Shown here: positions 1-9,102 of the stretch, piece by piece | Layout: every line of letters starts with the position of its first letter | Position numbering within the stretch: position 1 is the first letter of the stretch | NCBI RefSeq assembly: GCF_015752205.1 | Contig: NZ_JADOVG010000013.1 | Location: forward strand, 55,112-119,111 | DNA: 64,000 bases | Direction of reading: 5' to 3' | DNA from: Polaromonas sp. CG_9.7 | GTDB lineage: Bacteria; Pseudomonadota; Gammaproteobacteria; Burkholderiales; Burkholderiaceae_C | Made by a program: the position numbers and the translations under genes | The notes under the pieces: generated by a model | Seen by the model: only the letters and a program-made list of their open reading frames with translations | Database searches by the model: none | Told to the model about the DNA's origin: nothing

Positions 1-1619
1 CTGACCTTGCTCCAGGCTTCCACGCCGCCGGCAGCGACCATGTCGGCCGCCTGGTCCATGATTTCCATGGTGCGCGGGTGCAGCTCGCCAGTGGCAGTGT
101 GCAGGAAAAACGGCAACGGCACGCCCCAGTTGCGCTGGCGGCTGATGCACCAGTCGGGCCGTCCGGCAATCATGCTTTGCAGGCGCAGCTTGCCGTTTTC
201 CGGGTAGAAGCGGGTGTCGCCGATGGCTGCCAAAGCCAGCTGGCGCAGGGTTTTCTCGGCTTTGTCACTGGCGAAAACGCCTTGCGTACCCGGCGTTTCT
301 GCGTCCATGCGAATGAACCACTGCGCGGCGGCCCGGTAGATCACCGGCGTCTTGTGGCGCCAGCAGTGCGGGTAGCTGTGAACGATGTCGTGTGTGGCGA
401 ACAGCCGGCCATGCTCGCGCAGCTTGTCGATCACCAGCGGCGCGGCTTTCCAGATGTTCAGGCCGCCAAAGAACGGCAGTTCATCGACATAACGGCCATT
501 GCCCTGAACCGGGTTCAGGATGTCGTCCGTGGCAATGCCGTTGGCGACGCAGGAGTTAAAGTCTTCCACGCCATAAGCCGGCGAGGAATGCACGATGCCG
601 GTGCCGTCGTCGGCGGTGGCGTAGTCGGCCACAAAGACCGGGCTCAGACGGCGGTAGCTGTAGTTGCCGCCCTCATCGCCCACGTCATGAAACGGATGCT
701 GGAAGTTCAACAGCGCCAGGTTCTTGCCCTGCGTCGTGGCCAGCACGATGCCGGTGAGTTGGAAACGCTCCAGGCATTTCTCGACCAGTACAGAAGCCAG
801 CAGCAAGATACCGCGTTCGGTATCGACCAGGGAGTAGTCCAGCTCCGGGTTCAGATTCAGCGCCTGGTTCGCCGGAATGGTCCAGGCGGTGGTGGTCCAG
901 ATGACCGCAAATGCATCTTTTGCCAAGCTTTCAAGTCCAAAGGCGGCGGCAAGCTTTTCCGGCTCGGCGCATTTGAAGCCGACATCGAGCGTCTGCGATT
1001 TTTTGTCAGCGTATTCGATCTCGAACTCGGCCAACGACGAGGTGCAGTCGAAACACCAGTACACAGGTTTCAGACCGCGGTAGACAAAACCGCGTTCGAT
1101 GATGCGTTTGAGCGCGCGGATCTCATTCGCCTCGTTGCCGAAATCCATCGTGCGGTAGGGGTTGTCCCATTCGCCGAGCACGCCCAGGCGCTTGAAGTCG
1201 GCCATTTGGCCGGCGATCTGCTCGGTGGCGAAGGCGCGGCTCTTGGCCTGAACTTCGTCGCGCGGCAGGCTGCGGCCATGCAGCTTTTCAATCGCGTTTT
1301 CAATCGGCAGGCCGTGGCAGTCCCAGCCCGGCACATACACGGCGTCCAGCCCCTTGAGCTGGCGCGCCTTGACGATCATGTCCTTCAGGATCTTGTTGAC
1401 CGCGTGACCGATGTGGATCTGCCCGTTGGCATACGGCGGGCCATCGTGCAACACAAACTTTTCAGCACCGCAGCGCGCGGCACGCAGCTTTTTGTAAATG
1501 CCTTTGTCTTCCCATTCCTGGGTCCAGCCAGCCTCGCGCTTGGGCAGGTCGCCGCGCATAGGGAAGGACGTATCAGGCAGGTTCAAGGTGCTGCGGTAAT
1601 CGGTTTTTTGGTCAGACAT
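1..1619 (-). CDS. ileS: Isoleucyl-tRNA synthetase, N-terminal 539 residues (cut by window edge)
   Basis: Charges tRNA-Ile with isoleucine in the cytoplasm; class I aminoacyl-tRNA synthetase. Reading leftwards from ATG at 1619, the protein begins [20 protein letters not shown] and carries the class I signature [12 protein letters not shown] (HIGH at residues 69-72), the editing-domain region, and the [11 protein letters not shown] segment. The frame is open to the left edge. The full protein is usually about 940 residues, so the KMSKS loop and C-terminal zinc domain lie outside. It sits 123 bases downstream of ribF on the same strand, the usual ribF-ileS-lspA order. The Shine-Dalgarno sequence is weak. 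Confidence 0.97.
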   Translation of the reverse strand, partial: MSDQKTDYRSTLNLPDTSFPMRGDLPKREAGWTQEWEDKGIYKKLRAARCGAEKFVLHDGPPYANGQIHIGHAVNKILKDMIVKARQLKGLDAVYVPGWDCHGLPIENAIEKLHGRSLPRDEVQAKSRAFATEQIAGQMADFKRLGVLGEWDNPYRTMDFGNEANEIRALKRIIERGFVYRGLKPVYWCFDCTSSLAEFEIEYADKKSQTLDVGFKCAEPEKLAAAFGLESLAKDAFAVIWTTTAWTIPANQALNLNPELDYSLVDTERGILLLASVLVEKCLERFQLTGIVLATTQGKNLALLNFQHPFHDVGDEGGNYSYRRLSPVFVADYATADDGTGIVHSSPAYGVEDFNSCVANGIATDDILNPVQGNGRYVDELPFFGGLNIWKAAPLVIDKLREHGRLFATHDIVHSYPHCWRHKTPVIYRAAAQWFIRMDAETPGTQGVFASDKAEKTLRQLALAAIGDTRFYPENGKLRLQSMIAGRPDWCISRQRNWGVPLPFFLHTATGELHPRTMEIMDQAADMVAAGGVEAWSKV

Positions 1620-1742
1620 GGGGGTACTTTGATAGCGCTTTTAGGGGAGGGCGGCCTGAAGTGGCCCAGACGCAGGGCAGGACAGAAGGCGCGCCGTTTG
1701 CAGACAAAAAACAAAGGGCGAAGGCGGTCGCGTCGGGATCGT

Positions 1743-2753
1743 CTAAATTCGGTCGCGCATGGTCTGACGGGTGGTTTCGAGTTGCATCGAAATGAAGAAT
1801 GCCCGTGCGTCGTCGCAGTCTTTGGTGATGCCTGTTGTCAGGCTGTCAAGACCGTCGTATTTCAATTCATCGTGCAGTTTATGTAGCAATTCCACGCGGA
1901 TGATTTTACCGTACGCACCTTCCGCGCCAAGGCTGGCTGGCCAGTCGAGGCAATGCGTTTCCAGCAGCACGCGGCCACCGTTGACATCGTCTGGATTGAT
2001 CGAGGGCCTGATGCCCAGATTGGCCACGCCTTGCAGGGGCTGGTTGTCCAGGCCATACACCAGTACTGCAAAAATTCCACTGGCTGCCGGTTTCCAGTGT
2101 GCAAAGCGCAGGTTGAGCGTGCGAAACCCCAGGTCGCGCCCCAGCTTGCGCCCGTGCACCACATGGCCCGAAATGCTGTAAGGCCGTCCCAGCAGGCTGC
2201 CAGCACGGGCCATGTCGCCCTGCGCCAGCGCATCGCGAACCGCCGAACTGGACACGCGCGTCTGGCTCACTTGATAGCTGTTCATTCGCGCCACATCGAA
2301 CCCCAGCCGGTTGCCGGCAGCGTCGAGCATTGCATAGTCGCCGGCGCGCCTCAGGCCAAAGCGGAAGTCGTCGCCTACCAGTACATAGCGCGCGCCCAAT
2401 CCCTTGAGCAGCACTTCCTCGATGAATCCTTCGGGCGGCTGGGATGCCAGCAGGGCGTTGAAAGGCAGGATCACGCACTGGTCAATGCCGCAGCGGTCGA
2501 GTTCGCCCAGCTTGTCACGCAAGGTGGCAATGCGTGCAGGCGCCAGTTCAGGCTTGCGGGCAAGGGCTGCAAAATAGTCGCGGGGGTGTGGCTCGAAGGT
2601 CACGGCGCAACTGGGAACGCCCCGGTGCCGCGCCTCGTTTTTCAGCAGGGCCAGCATGGCCTGGTGGCCCCGGTGGACGCCGTCGAAATTGCCAATGGTC
2701 AGGGCGCACTCGGATGCCAGCTGAAGATGGTGGTGGCCTCGAAAAATTTTCAT
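1743..2753 (-). CDS. ribF: Bifunctional riboflavin kinase / FAD synthetase
   Basis: Makes FMN from riboflavin and then FAD. The 336 residues match the family's usual length (about 310-340). The N-terminal nucleotidyltransferase has GNFDGVHRGH at residues 21-30 and SSSAVRDAL near 166. The C-terminal flavokinase begins near residue 187 (GRPYSISGHVVHGRKLGRDLG). The usual PTAN ATP-binding motif reads RTLN here; I recall this variant from Comamonadaceae, but did not check it. The gene lies upstream of ileS on the same strand and is probably cotranscribed. A GATAAT box lies 7 bases before the ATG, so a very short or absent leader is possible. No FMN riboswitch is evident in the short upstream region. 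Confidence 0.96.
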   Translation of the reverse strand: MKIFRGHHHLQLASECALTIGNFDGVHRGHQAMLALLKNEARHRGVPSCAVTFEPHPRDYFAALARKPELAPARIATLRDKLGELDRCGIDQCVILPFNALLASQPPEGFIEEVLLKGLGARYVLVGDDFRFGLRRAGDYAMLDAAGNRLGFDVARMNSYQVSQTRVSSSAVRDALAQGDMARAGSLLGRPYSISGHVVHGRKLGRDLGFRTLNLRFAHWKPAASGIFAVLVYGLDNQPLQGVANLGIRPSINPDDVNGGRVLLETHCLDWPASLGAEGAYGKIIRVELLHKLHDELKYDGLDSLTTGITKDCDDARAFFISMQLETTRQTMRDRI

Positions 2754-2911
2754 GCAAGAGATTATCGTTTTTATAGCGCCACGGCCCGGCGGTTAAAGCA
2801 GCAAAGGCTGGAAATGTTGATGAAGCGGTTTTCACACCTGTTTCATCATTTCACTGTATATTGATTCATTGCCCGTATACCGTCGTGTTTCCATGTTCAT
2901 GGAGGTTCGTT

Positions 2912-3469
2912 TTGAAGGTTCTGAAACTCTCAGCCCAGGGATTGCCCCAAGCCTGGATCAGCCTTGAACTCGCCGTGCTGCATTACGCCGCCGACGAAGT
3001 GCGCTGGGAAACGGGCGCGCGCGTCGCCACCTTCCATGGCGGGCACAACGCCATCACGGGCGAGCAGTCGATCATTCATGTCAACAGCATCATTGGCACC
3101 AAGGGTGTCCCCAACATCAACCCCTTCGACCTGGTGCCGGGGCTGACCAACAGCAAGCTGTTCATCCGTGACCGCAACGTGTGCGCCTACTGCGCCCATC
3201 ATGTAGGCGAGGACGACCTGACGCGCGAGCACATCATCCCGTTGGCGCAGCGCGGCGTGGACAGCTGGATGAACGTGGTCACTGCTTGCCGCGCCTGCAA
3301 CCACCGCAAGAGCAACCGCACGCCCGAGCAGGCCCACATGCCTCTGCTTTATACGCCCTATGTGCCCAGCCTGTGGGAAGACTTCATCTTGCGCAACCGC
3401 CGTATTCTGGCCGACCAGATGGAGTTCTTGATCGCACACGTTCCCAAGTCCTCGCGCCTGCTCAATTGA
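2912..3469 (+). CDS. HNH endonuclease family protein
   Basis: Small cytoplasmic protein with a zinc-bound HNH (beta-beta-alpha metal) nuclease fold. CAYC and CRAC supply the paired cysteines; TREHIIPL carries the first catalytic His; DSWMNVVTAC carries the Asn; CNHRKSNRTPEQA carries the last His. I chose TTG at 2912 because GGAGG at 2901-2905 lies 6 bases ahead and the protein then starts MKVLKLSAQGLPQAWISLE, a natural beginning. An in-frame ATG at 2861 has no such site. This gives 185 residues. It is transcribed away from ribF. The substrate is unknown; this family is common as a housekeeping-like gene in Burkholderiales. It need not be a restriction enzyme, as no methylase is near. Confidence 0.88.
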   Translation: MKVLKLSAQGLPQAWISLELAVLHYAADEVRWETGARVATFHGGHNAITGEQSIIHVNSIIGTKGVPNINPFDLVPGLTNSKLFIRDRNVCAYCAHHVGEDDLTREHIIPLAQRGVDSWMNVVTACRACNHRKSNRTPEQAHMPLLYTPYVPSLWEDFILRNRRILADQMEFLIAHVPKSSRLLN

Positions 3470-3548
3470 TGCGTAACAGGTTCTGAACCAAAGCGCTTTG
3501 CGTCATGGTGCTATGGTTAAATAAGGGTTTTCCCTTCCTGACTTTTTT

Positions 3549-4493
3549 ATGATCGTTCGTGATCGGCCTTCCGGCATCCGGCTTTTCCTTGTGGTGCGTG
3601 GCTCGATCCTGAAGCGGATCCGGTTCTCTTTGTTGGCCAACACGCTCAGTGCGGTTGTGGTGACGGTGGTGCATGGCAACTTTTTTGCACTCAAGATCAC
3701 ACTGACGACAATTCCGTTCACCCTGATGGCGTTGCCACTGGCCATTTTTCTGGGCTTTCGCAACTCGGCTGCCTATGACCGCTATTGGGAAGGGCGCAAA
3801 TTGTGGGGCGAGCTGGTGCTGCGCTGCCGTTCGCTGTCCCGGCAGTGCCAGAGCTTTATCCAGCCGGTTTCAGACATATCTGCCCAGATGCCCGATGTGG
3901 TGGCGGCGCGCCAACGTATGGTGTATCGGACCATTGCCTTTGTGCATGCCCTGCGCCTGCAATTGCGCGACCAGAGCGATTACAGCGAAATCCGGCGATG
4001 GGTGCCCCAGGCTGAGTGGTCGCAACTTCAGACCGTATCCAACAAGCATGACCGGCTGGTTCTGGAAATGGGCAAGGAACTGGGGCAATGCCAGCGCCGG
4101 GGCTGGATCGACCCCTGCCTGGCCGTGACCCTTGACAACACCTTGTCGGCTCTGAACGCGGCGGCGGCCTCTTGCGAGCGCATCAAAAGCACGCCGATTC
4201 CTTTTTCCTACACATTGCTGCTGCACCGCACGGCTTATCTGTATTGTTTTTTGCTGCCATTCGGACTGGTTGATACGATCGGCTTCATGACACCGTTCGT
4301 CGTTGCCATCGTCGCCTACACCTTCTTTGGACTGGATGCACTGGGCGATGAGATCGAGGAGCCGTTTGGCATGGAAGCCAACGATTTGCCGCTCGATACA
4401 TTGTGCCGGGCAATTGAGATCAATCTGCTCGAATCGCTGGATGAAACAGAGTTGCCAGCCCAACTGCAGCCGGTCAACTATTGCCTGACCTGA
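3549..4493 (+). CDS. Bestrophin-like (UPF0187/YneE family) membrane protein
   Basis: 314 residues, the usual length for bacterial bestrophin homologues, which form pentameric ion channels in the inner membrane. The start MIVRDRPSGIRLFLVVRGSI is typical of the family. A hydrophobic segment follows at about 29-75, with the conserved stretch FLGFRNSAAYDRYWEGRKLWGEL at about 62-84, and another membrane pair lies around 220-265 (FLLPFGLVDTIGFMTPFVVAIVAYTFFGLDAL). The C-terminal GDEIEEPFGMEANDLPLD is also a family hallmark. It is monocistronic, ending against the convergent acyl-CoA dehydrogenase pair. Its stop codon falls inside a CCTGA tandem repeat. Confidence 0.9.
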   Translation: MIVRDRPSGIRLFLVVRGSILKRIRFSLLANTLSAVVVTVVHGNFFALKITLTTIPFTLMALPLAIFLGFRNSAAYDRYWEGRKLWGELVLRCRSLSRQCQSFIQPVSDISAQMPDVVAARQRMVYRTIAFVHALRLQLRDQSDYSEIRRWVPQAEWSQLQTVSNKHDRLVLEMGKELGQCQRRGWIDPCLAVTLDNTLSALNAAAASCERIKSTPIPFSYTLLLHRTAYLYCFLLPFGLVDTIGFMTPFVVAIVAYTFFGLDALGDEIEEPFGMEANDLPLDTLCRAIEINLLESLDETELPAQLQPVNYCLT

Positions 4494-4503
4494 CCTGACC
4501 TGA
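4484..4503. repeat. CCTGA x4 tandem repeat
   Basis: Four perfect copies of the pentamer CCTGA run across the stop codon of the bestrophin-like gene (TGA at 4491-4493). A pentamer change here would only alter the last residues and the untranslated tail. Confidence 0.9.
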
Positions 4504-4554
4504 CTTTGGACAACAGGGCATTTGCGCCCCATCTTCAGCCAGGCCAGAGGGTTG

Positions 4555-5670
4555 TCAGGCGAACACGCCCGCCGTGTCCTGCATGCGGCTGGAGACTTCA
4601 CCCAGTTGGTGCAGCGTGTCACCAAAGCTCATTTCGAGCTGCGTCAGCTTCTTGAAGTAGTGGCTGACGATGTATTCGTCCGTCACACCAATACCGCCAT
4701 GCAGCTGCACAGCCTGCTGGCTGACAAAACGCATCGACACGCCCAATTGGTACTTGGCCCGGGCCATCGCACGGCGGCGTTCGTCTGCTGGCGAATTGAG
4801 CTTGAGCGACGCGTAGTAACTCATGGATCGGGCCAGTTCGAGCTGCATCTTCATGTCGGCCACGCGGTGACGCAATGCCTGAAAGCTGCTGATGGTCACG
4901 CCGAACTGCTTGCGCGTGTTCATGTACTCGACCGTAACTGCCAGTGCCCGGTCCATCACGCCGACGGCTTCGGCGCAGGTGGCGGCGATACCGATGTCGA
5001 TGGCGTGCGCCAGCGCTTCCAGTCCGTCCAGCGTGAGCAACGTGGCAGCCGCGTTTTCCAAGGTGAGGTCCGCGGCGCGGGCGCCGTCTTGGGTGCCATA
5101 GCCGCGCGTCGTGACGCCGGTTGCCGTGCGTTCCACCAGAAACAGCGCCATCTGGCCGTCGGCCATCGCGGGAACGATGAAGGCATCGGCCTGGTCACCG
5201 GCAGGCACTATGCTTTTTATAGCTGTCAGTGCCCATCCGCCTTGCGCAGAAGCCGCTTTTGCTTCACATTTATCGAAATGGTAGCGCGCGGCGCGCTCTT
5301 GATACGCCAGCACGACAAGGCTTTCGCCCGACGCAATTTTCGGCAACCAGGCTGCTTTGACCGCTTGCGGCGCATGAGCGGACAGCACGCCGCTGGCAAT
5401 CAGGGTTTGGGCGAAGGGTTCGAGCACAATGCCGCGCCCGAGTTCTTCCATGACGACCATGCCCTCGACCGGTCCCATACCGATGCCGCCGTCGTCCTCG
5501 GCAATGTAAAGGCCAGTCAGGCCCAGGTCGGCCAGCTCGCCGTAGGCTTCTCGTGAAAAGCCGCCGGCCTTGACGATGCTGCCGCGCCGTTCAAAGTCGT
5601 AGCCCTTGCCAACCCACTTGCGCGTGGCGTCGCGCAGCGATTCCTGGTCGTCGGAGAAATCAAAATCCAT
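4555..5670 (-). CDS. pimD: Acyl-CoA dehydrogenase, PimD-like small subunit
   Basis: FAD-dependent alpha,beta-dehydrogenation of an acyl-CoA; 371 residues. It resembles the small subunit of pimeloyl-CoA dehydrogenase. The N-terminal helical domain starts MDFDFSDDQESLRDATRKWV; the C-terminal domain has EYMNTRKQFGVTISSFQALRHRVAD and ends LHGGIGVTDEYIVSHYFKKLTQLE, the usual flavin/substrate segment. The partner large subunit is 27 bases upstream, so the two probably form a heteromer and one transcript. AGGA precedes the ATG. Residues around LTAIKSIVPAG are encoded by a copy of the dispersed AGCTA repeat. The exact acyl substrate (pimeloyl-CoA or another dicarboxylic/medium-chain CoA) is inferred only from family naming. 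Confidence 0.88.
   Translation of the reverse strand: MDFDFSDDQESLRDATRKWVGKGYDFERRGSIVKAGGFSREAYGELADLGLTGLYIAEDDGGIGMGPVEGMVVMEELGRGIVLEPFAQTLIASGVLSAHAPQAVKAAWLPKIASGESLVVLAYQERAARYHFDKCEAKAASAQGGWALTAIKSIVPAGDQADAFIVPAMADGQMALFLVERTATGVTTRGYGTQDGARAADLTLENAAATLLTLDGLEALAHAIDIGIAATCAEAVGVMDRALAVTVEYMNTRKQFGVTISSFQALRHRVADMKMQLELARSMSYYASLKLNSPADERRRAMARAKYQLGVSMRFVSQQAVQLHGGIGVTDEYIVSHYFKKLTQLEMSFGDTLHQLGEVSSRMQDTAGVFA
5205..5247 (-). repeat. Dispersed AGCTA-type repeat inside pimD
   Basis: Read on the minus strand: GCGCAAGG, a variable stretch, then CAGCTATAAAAAGCATAGTG. It is in frame inside the acyl-CoA dehydrogenase and encodes the TAIKSIV segment. Confidence 0.6.
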
Positions 5671-5697
5671 GATGTTTGTCCTTTAAATCTTGTTCAC

Positions 5698-6879
5698 TCA
5701 ACCGAGCGCGAACTGCGCGACGATGTTGCGCTGCACTTCGTTGGAGCCGCCGTAGATTGTTGTCTTGCGCATGTTGAAGTAGGTCGAGGCCAGCGGCGCA
5801 TCGGCCACTGCGCCGCCAGGGAAGTCGCCTTGCCAGCCGGCTTCCATGGCTTCTTCGATGAACGGCAGGCTGAACGGGCCGGCTGCCAGCATCATGAGTT
5901 CGGCATAGCGCTGCTGGATTTCGCTGCCCTTGATCTTGAGCAGGCCGGCGATGTCGAGAGAGTTCTTGCCCGACTTGTCGGCCGAGAGCACGCGCAGCAC
6001 CAGCATTTCAAGCGCCACCACATCGACTTCGAGCTTGGCGATTTCGTCGCGAAAGCGCAGGTCGTCATATACGCCTTCGGTCTTGGCGATGCGCTTGAGG
6101 CGTTCAAGTTCGCGTTTGGAGCGGTTCACGTCGGCGATATTGGTGCGCTCGTGGCCGAGCAGGTATTTGGCGTAGGTCCAGCCCTTGTTTTCCTCGCCAA
6201 CCAGGTTTTCTGCCGGCACTTCGACGTTGTCGAACCAGACCTCGTTCACTTCGCACTCACCGTCAAGCAGTTTGATCGGGCGCACCGTGACGCCAGGCGA
6301 CTTCATGTCGATCAGCAGAAACGAAATGCCGGTTTGCGGCTTGCCTTCACTGGACGTGCGCACCAGGCAGAAAATCCATTCGCCATACTGACCCAGTGTG
6401 GTCCAGGCTTTTTGCCCGTTGACAATGAATTTGTCGCCTTGGCGCTCAGCCTTGCATTTGAGGGATGCCAGGTCGGAGCCCGCGCCTGGCTCGCTGTAAC
6501 CTTGCGACCACCAGACCTCGCCGCTGGCGATGCCGGGCAAAAAGCGCTTATGCTGCTCGGCATTGCCGAAAGCCATGATGACGGGTGCCACCATCACCGG
6601 TCCAAAAGGCACGACACGCGGCGCTCCGGCCAGCGCGCATTCTTCCTCGAACAGGTGCTTTTGCACCGCGTTCCAGCCGGGGCCGCCAAATTCCTTGGGC
6701 CAGCCGTGGCCGAGCCAGCCTTTTTTGCCCAGGATTTTGGCCCAGCGCTGCATGTCGTCACGCGACAGGCGCAGGGCATTGTGAACCTTGTGCGAAATAT
6801 CGGCCGGTAAGTTGGCATTGACCCAAGCGCGAATTTCTTCGCGAAAGGTTTGTTCTTCGGGGGTAAACGCTAAATCCAT
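5698..6879 (-). CDS. pimC: Acyl-CoA dehydrogenase, PimC-like large subunit
   Basis: 393-residue acyl-CoA dehydrogenase, similar to the pimeloyl-CoA dehydrogenase large subunit. Visible signatures: LGHGWPKEFGGPGW (residues 56-69), the FAD/substrate motif YSEPGAGSDLASL (128-140), VNGQKAWTT (153-161), and the C-terminal YGGSNEVQRNIVAQFALG (376-393). Translation starts at ATG 6879 behind GGAG. It is first in a two-gene unit with the small subunit, 27 bases upstream of it. Together they would carry out one oxidation step in degradation of a CoA-thioester, passing electrons to ETF. The naming is by resemblance; the substrate is not proven. Confidence 0.9.
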   Translation of the reverse strand: MDLAFTPEEQTFREEIRAWVNANLPADISHKVHNALRLSRDDMQRWAKILGKKGWLGHGWPKEFGGPGWNAVQKHLFEEECALAGAPRVVPFGPVMVAPVIMAFGNAEQHKRFLPGIASGEVWWSQGYSEPGAGSDLASLKCKAERQGDKFIVNGQKAWTTLGQYGEWIFCLVRTSSEGKPQTGISFLLIDMKSPGVTVRPIKLLDGECEVNEVWFDNVEVPAENLVGEENKGWTYAKYLLGHERTNIADVNRSKRELERLKRIAKTEGVYDDLRFRDEIAKLEVDVVALEMLVLRVLSADKSGKNSLDIAGLLKIKGSEIQQRYAELMMLAAGPFSLPFIEEAMEAGWQGDFPGGAVADAPLASTYFNMRKTTIYGGSNEVQRNIVAQFALG

Positions 6880-6931
6880 GGGTGGTGTCTCCAGTTATCT
6901 GATTTTTAGCACGGACGAGCGTGCCGACCTG

Positions 6932-7594
6932 TCAGGCCTGTGACAGCCCGAGTTCTTTATACAGGTGCGCCACCTGGCTTTCAAGCAATTCAATACGTTG
7001 TTGCATTCGTTCGGCCTGGCCCAGGGAAACCGGCTCGGTTTCCCGGTTGACCACCTCATCGCCTGTGCCGGCTTGTGAGTAGGACATTGGCAGTGATTCG
7101 CCACACAGCAAGTGCGCCCAGCGCTGCTCGCGGATGCCGGGCGCGCGCGCCAGTTGCACGACCATCAGCGCGCCGCTGTCGTCGCCGCGCGCTTTCAGTT
7201 CGGCCAGCGCGTCTTCCACGCTGGCGATGTCGGCAAACTTGTACCAGCGCTCGCTGCTCAGCCGCAACTCGCCTGGCGTCTGCGGGCCGCGCAGCATTAA
7301 CAGGCCAAGCAGCACGGCCTGGGGCTCGCTCACGCCGAAGCCGCGCTGGAAATTGTGTTCGAATCGTGGCACGCGGCTGGAACTGGCCTCGAACACCAGG
7401 CTCTGCTTTTTCAGCGTGTCGATGGCGGCCTGCGCCTGGGCTTCGGTCAGGTCCATCACCGGGTCGCGGCTGGTTTTCTGGTTGCAGCCCAACACCAGCG
7501 TGTTGAGCGACAGTGGATAGCTGTCAGGAACGGTGCGTGCTTTTTCCATCAAGGTGGCGAGCACCCGGGCTTCGGGGGGAGTAAGTGGTCTCAT
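6932..7594 (-). CDS. yceH: YceH family protein (DUF480)
   Basis: 220 residues; winged-helix DUF480 family of unknown function. It starts MRPLTPPEARVLATLMEKAR and contains PDSYPLSLNTLVLGCNQKTSRDPVM (residues 23-47) and RVPRFEHNFQRGF, the family's best conserved stretches; a short C-terminal coiled-coil region follows (ERMQQRIELLESQVAHLYKELG). I took ATG 7594 because it fits the family N-terminus; the frame stays open to 8326, but that part overlaps purN antisense and is a shadow. It is divergent from purN with only 18 bases between start codons. Confidence 0.9.
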   Translation of the reverse strand: MRPLTPPEARVLATLMEKARTVPDSYPLSLNTLVLGCNQKTSRDPVMDLTEAQAQAAIDTLKKQSLVFEASSSRVPRFEHNFQRGFGVSEPQAVLLGLLMLRGPQTPGELRLSSERWYKFADIASVEDALAELKARGDDSGALMVVQLARAPGIREQRWAHLLCGESLPMSYSQAGTGDEVVNRETEPVSLGQAERMQQRIELLESQVAHLYKELGLSQA

Positions 7595-7612
7595 GGGGAT
7601 AATCTTAGAACA

Positions 7613-8200
7613 ATGAAAAACATCGTTATCCTGATTTCTGGCAGCGGCTCGAACATGGCCGCGATTGCCCGCACTGCACAAAAAGAACATTGGCCCAACA
7701 CCTTGGGCGTCCGGGTTGCCGCCGTCATCAGCAACAAGCCAGACGCTGGCGGCTTGACACTCGCCCGGAGCCTGGGCATTGCCACCAATGTGGTGAATCA
7801 CCGCGACTTTGCGTCGCGCGAAACCTTCGATGCAGCCTTGATGTCGCGCATCGAAGCGCATGCGCCGCAACTGGTCGTGCTGGCCGGCTTCATGCGAATC
7901 CTGACGCCCGGCTTTGTCGCCCACTATGCCGGCCGGCTGATCAACATCCATCCGTCGCTTCTGCCGGCCTTTGCCGGCCTGCACACGCATCAGCGCGCCA
8001 TTGACATGGGGTGCACGCTGGCGGGCACCACCGTGCATCAAGTGACCGCCGAACTGGACCATGGCCGCATCCTGGCGCAGGCAGCAGTGCCGGTACTGCC
8101 CTTTGACACGGCCGACACGCTGGCCGCCCGCATCCTGACGCAAGAGCACCTGATCTATCCGCAGGCGGTTCGGACCTTTTTTGCGCGCAGCCAGCCTTGA
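7613..8200 (+). CDS. purN: Phosphoribosylglycinamide formyltransferase
   Basis: Third step of purine synthesis: transfers formyl from 10-formyl-THF to GAR. 195 residues, normal length. It begins MKNIVILISGSGSNMAAIAR (phosphate-binding loop). GFMRILTPGF and NIHPSLLPAF carry the catalytic Asn/His, and VTAELDHGRILAQ carries the conserved Asp. The start at 7613 has no Shine-Dalgarno sequence; a GATAAT box at 7598-7603 lies 9 bases upstream, suggesting a nearly leaderless mRNA. Divergent from yceH. Confidence 0.97.
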   Translation: MKNIVILISGSGSNMAAIARTAQKEHWPNTLGVRVAAVISNKPDAGGLTLARSLGIATNVVNHRDFASRETFDAALMSRIEAHAPQLVVLAGFMRILTPGFVAHYAGRLINIHPSLLPAFAGLHTHQRAIDMGCTLAGTTVHQVTAELDHGRILAQAAVPVLPFDTADTLAARILTQEHLIYPQAVRTFFARSQP

Positions 8201-8356
8201 TCTGAAAGATTGAATAAAGTCAAGTTGTTTCATTTTGTAAATGAATGAATCCAGATCGCCCTTGGCGCCGTATTCATTACAGCAGGTCGTGAATCCATCT
8301 TGATTCCGACAGGCGAGGAAGCTCAAACCACCTCAACTTCATTTCAAGGATCTAGC

Positions 8357-8911
8357 ATGCAAACAAAACACAAATTCGCGTCTCTTGGCCTGGCCATGGC
8401 ACTGTCGTTTTCGGCTATGCCGTCATTTGCTCAGGTGATGGTAGGCGGCGCTTCGATGTTGCCGACCAAGGACATCATCGACAACGCTGTCAACTCCAAG
8501 GACCACACCACGCTCGTCGCCGCCGTCAAGGCTGCCGGTTTGGTGGAAACACTGAAAGGCCCAGGTCCGTTCACCGTGTTTGCCCCCACCAACGCCGCTT
8601 TTGACGCACTGCCAGCCGGCACGGTCGACACCCTGCTCAAGCCTGAAAACAAGGCCATGCTGTCCGGCATCCTGACTTACCACGTCGTGGCCGGCAAGAT
8701 GGACGCTGCTGCACTGACCAAGGCAATTGCTGCTGGCAAGGGCAAAGCAACGCTGAAAACCGTCGCTGGCGGTAACCTGACCGCCACCGCAAAGGGCGGC
8801 AAAGTCATGGTGATGGATGAAAAAGGCGGAACTGCCACTGTAACGATTGCTGACGTGATCCAGTCCAACGGCGTGATTCACGTTGTCGACAAGGTTCTGC
8901 TGCCCAAGTAA
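8357..8911 (+). CDS. Secreted fasciclin (FAS1) domain protein
   Basis: 184 residues. The Sec signal peptide [26 protein letters not shown] ends in AFA/Q; a single FAS1 domain follows. H1 motif: [19 protein letters not shown] (about residues 70-88); the YH region is [11 protein letters not shown]2 is [18 protein letters not shown] at the end. FAS1 domains mediate adhesion or extracellular interaction; the protein is probably periplasmic or secreted. AAGGA at 8346-8350 sits 6 bases before the ATG, which decides the start over an upstream in-frame codon at 8300. It is monocistronic, with a strong terminator downstream. Confidence 0.93.
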   Translation: MQTKHKFASLGLAMALSFSAMPSFAQVMVGGASMLPTKDIIDNAVNSKDHTTLVAAVKAAGLVETLKGPGPFTVFAPTNAAFDALPAGTVDTLLKPENKAMLSGILTYHVVAGKMDAAALTKAIAAGKGKATLKTVAGGNLTATAKGGKVMVMDEKGGTATVTIADVIQSNGVIHVVDKVLLPK

Positions 8912-8958
8912 GCATTAATCAGTTGGCGCGCCGGCCTTGTGCCGGTTGCGCCAGGTGA

Positions 8959-9004
8959 AGGCCCGCAGGCGGTTCATACCCTCTGCGGGCCTTTTGCGTT
9001 TTTG
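8959..9004 (+). terminator. Rho-independent terminator after FAS1 gene
   Basis: A perfect 10-base stem, AGGCCCGCAG (8959-8968) with CTGCGGGCCT (8983-8992), followed by a T-rich tail to 9004. It lies 48 bases after the stop. Confidence 0.85.
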
Positions 9005-9102
9005 TGCTGCGTGTGACCTTTGAACGATGCGATCGCTGGTTGTAATCAAGCCGTCACATGGGTTGCCCAAGATCAGCTTCTTTATTTCATAGAAACGCAA
9101 GC

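Noticed and set aside
78..1886. 602-codon plus-strand ORF
   Set aside because: Antisense to ileS, which has clear motifs; a high-GC shadow frame.
2754..2911. FMN riboswitch between ribF and the HNH gene
   Set aside because: The gap is short and lacks the conserved RFN-element blocks (AGGGTG...GCCC).
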